The translations under genes were made by a program, and so were the position numbers. Under the pieces are notes generated by a model, which saw only the letters and a program-made list of their open reading frames with translations, was not told the DNA's origin and searched no databases. Positions 6,062-6,093 of a stretch of 6,093 bases of DNA are shown here, in pieces; within the stretch, counting starts at the first letter, position 1, and each line of letters starts with the position of its first letter. This DNA is from an uncultured Lachnospiraceae bacterium (GTDB lineage: Bacteria; Bacillota; Clostridia; Lachnospirales; Lachnospiraceae), in assembly GCA_902783935.1 (NCBI GenBank), contig CACZTA010000294.1, positions 1-6,093 of the forward strand, read 5' to 3'.

Positions 6062-6093
6062 AGTATTGCGAAACTAATGGAATCAATAGAGAA

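Noticed and set aside
6062..6093. Possible terminator after the exodeoxyribonuclease gene
   Set aside because: The remaining 32 bases contain no inverted repeat or T-run; any terminator lies beyond the window.

Overview
The window looks like chromosomal DNA of an anaerobic bacterium with roughly balanced GC content, most plausibly a Firmicute of the Clostridia type. This rests on strong AGGAGG-type ribosome sites, sigma-A-type promoters, and a ferredoxin-dependent 2-oxoacid oxidoreductase that is oxygen-sensitive in known relatives. The taxonomic placement is an inference; there is no rRNA or other marker here.

The left half (1-3372) is a three-gene operon on the minus strand, transcribed right to left: iorA (3372-1633), iorB (1627-1052) and a phenylacetate-CoA ligase family gene, paaK (1031 to beyond the left edge, last ~20% missing). 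iorA and iorB are 5 bases apart, iorB and paaK 20 bases apart. Together they encode an indolepyruvate/arylpyruvate:ferredoxin oxidoreductase and an aryl-acetate CoA ligase. The pair can link aromatic 2-oxoacids to arylacetates through arylacetyl-CoA, either in aromatic amino acid fermentation or, in reverse, in making aromatic amino acids from scavenged arylacetates.

The middle (3373-3666, 294 bases, no protein gene) is a divergent control region. It holds one good promoter facing each way: TTTACA-17-TAAAAT leftward for iorA and TTGACA-17-TAGAAT rightward for the ligase. On the iorA side the predicted leader contains two GC-rich hairpins whose arms could pair alternatively, and an imperfect palindrome fills the promoter spacer. 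On the rightward side a short tandem repeat of CGCGTTGA lies just after the predicted transcription start.

The right half (3667-6061) is a two-gene plus-strand unit: a complete class I AMP-forming acyl-CoA synthetase (544 aa, substrate unknown) followed after 7 bases by a complete exodeoxyribonuclease III/AP endonuclease (250 aa). The last 32 bases (6062-6093) show no gene and no terminator.

All genes belong to known families. I saw no mobile element, CRISPR array, tRNA or rRNA and no clear new system. The most unusual material is in the divergent control region.
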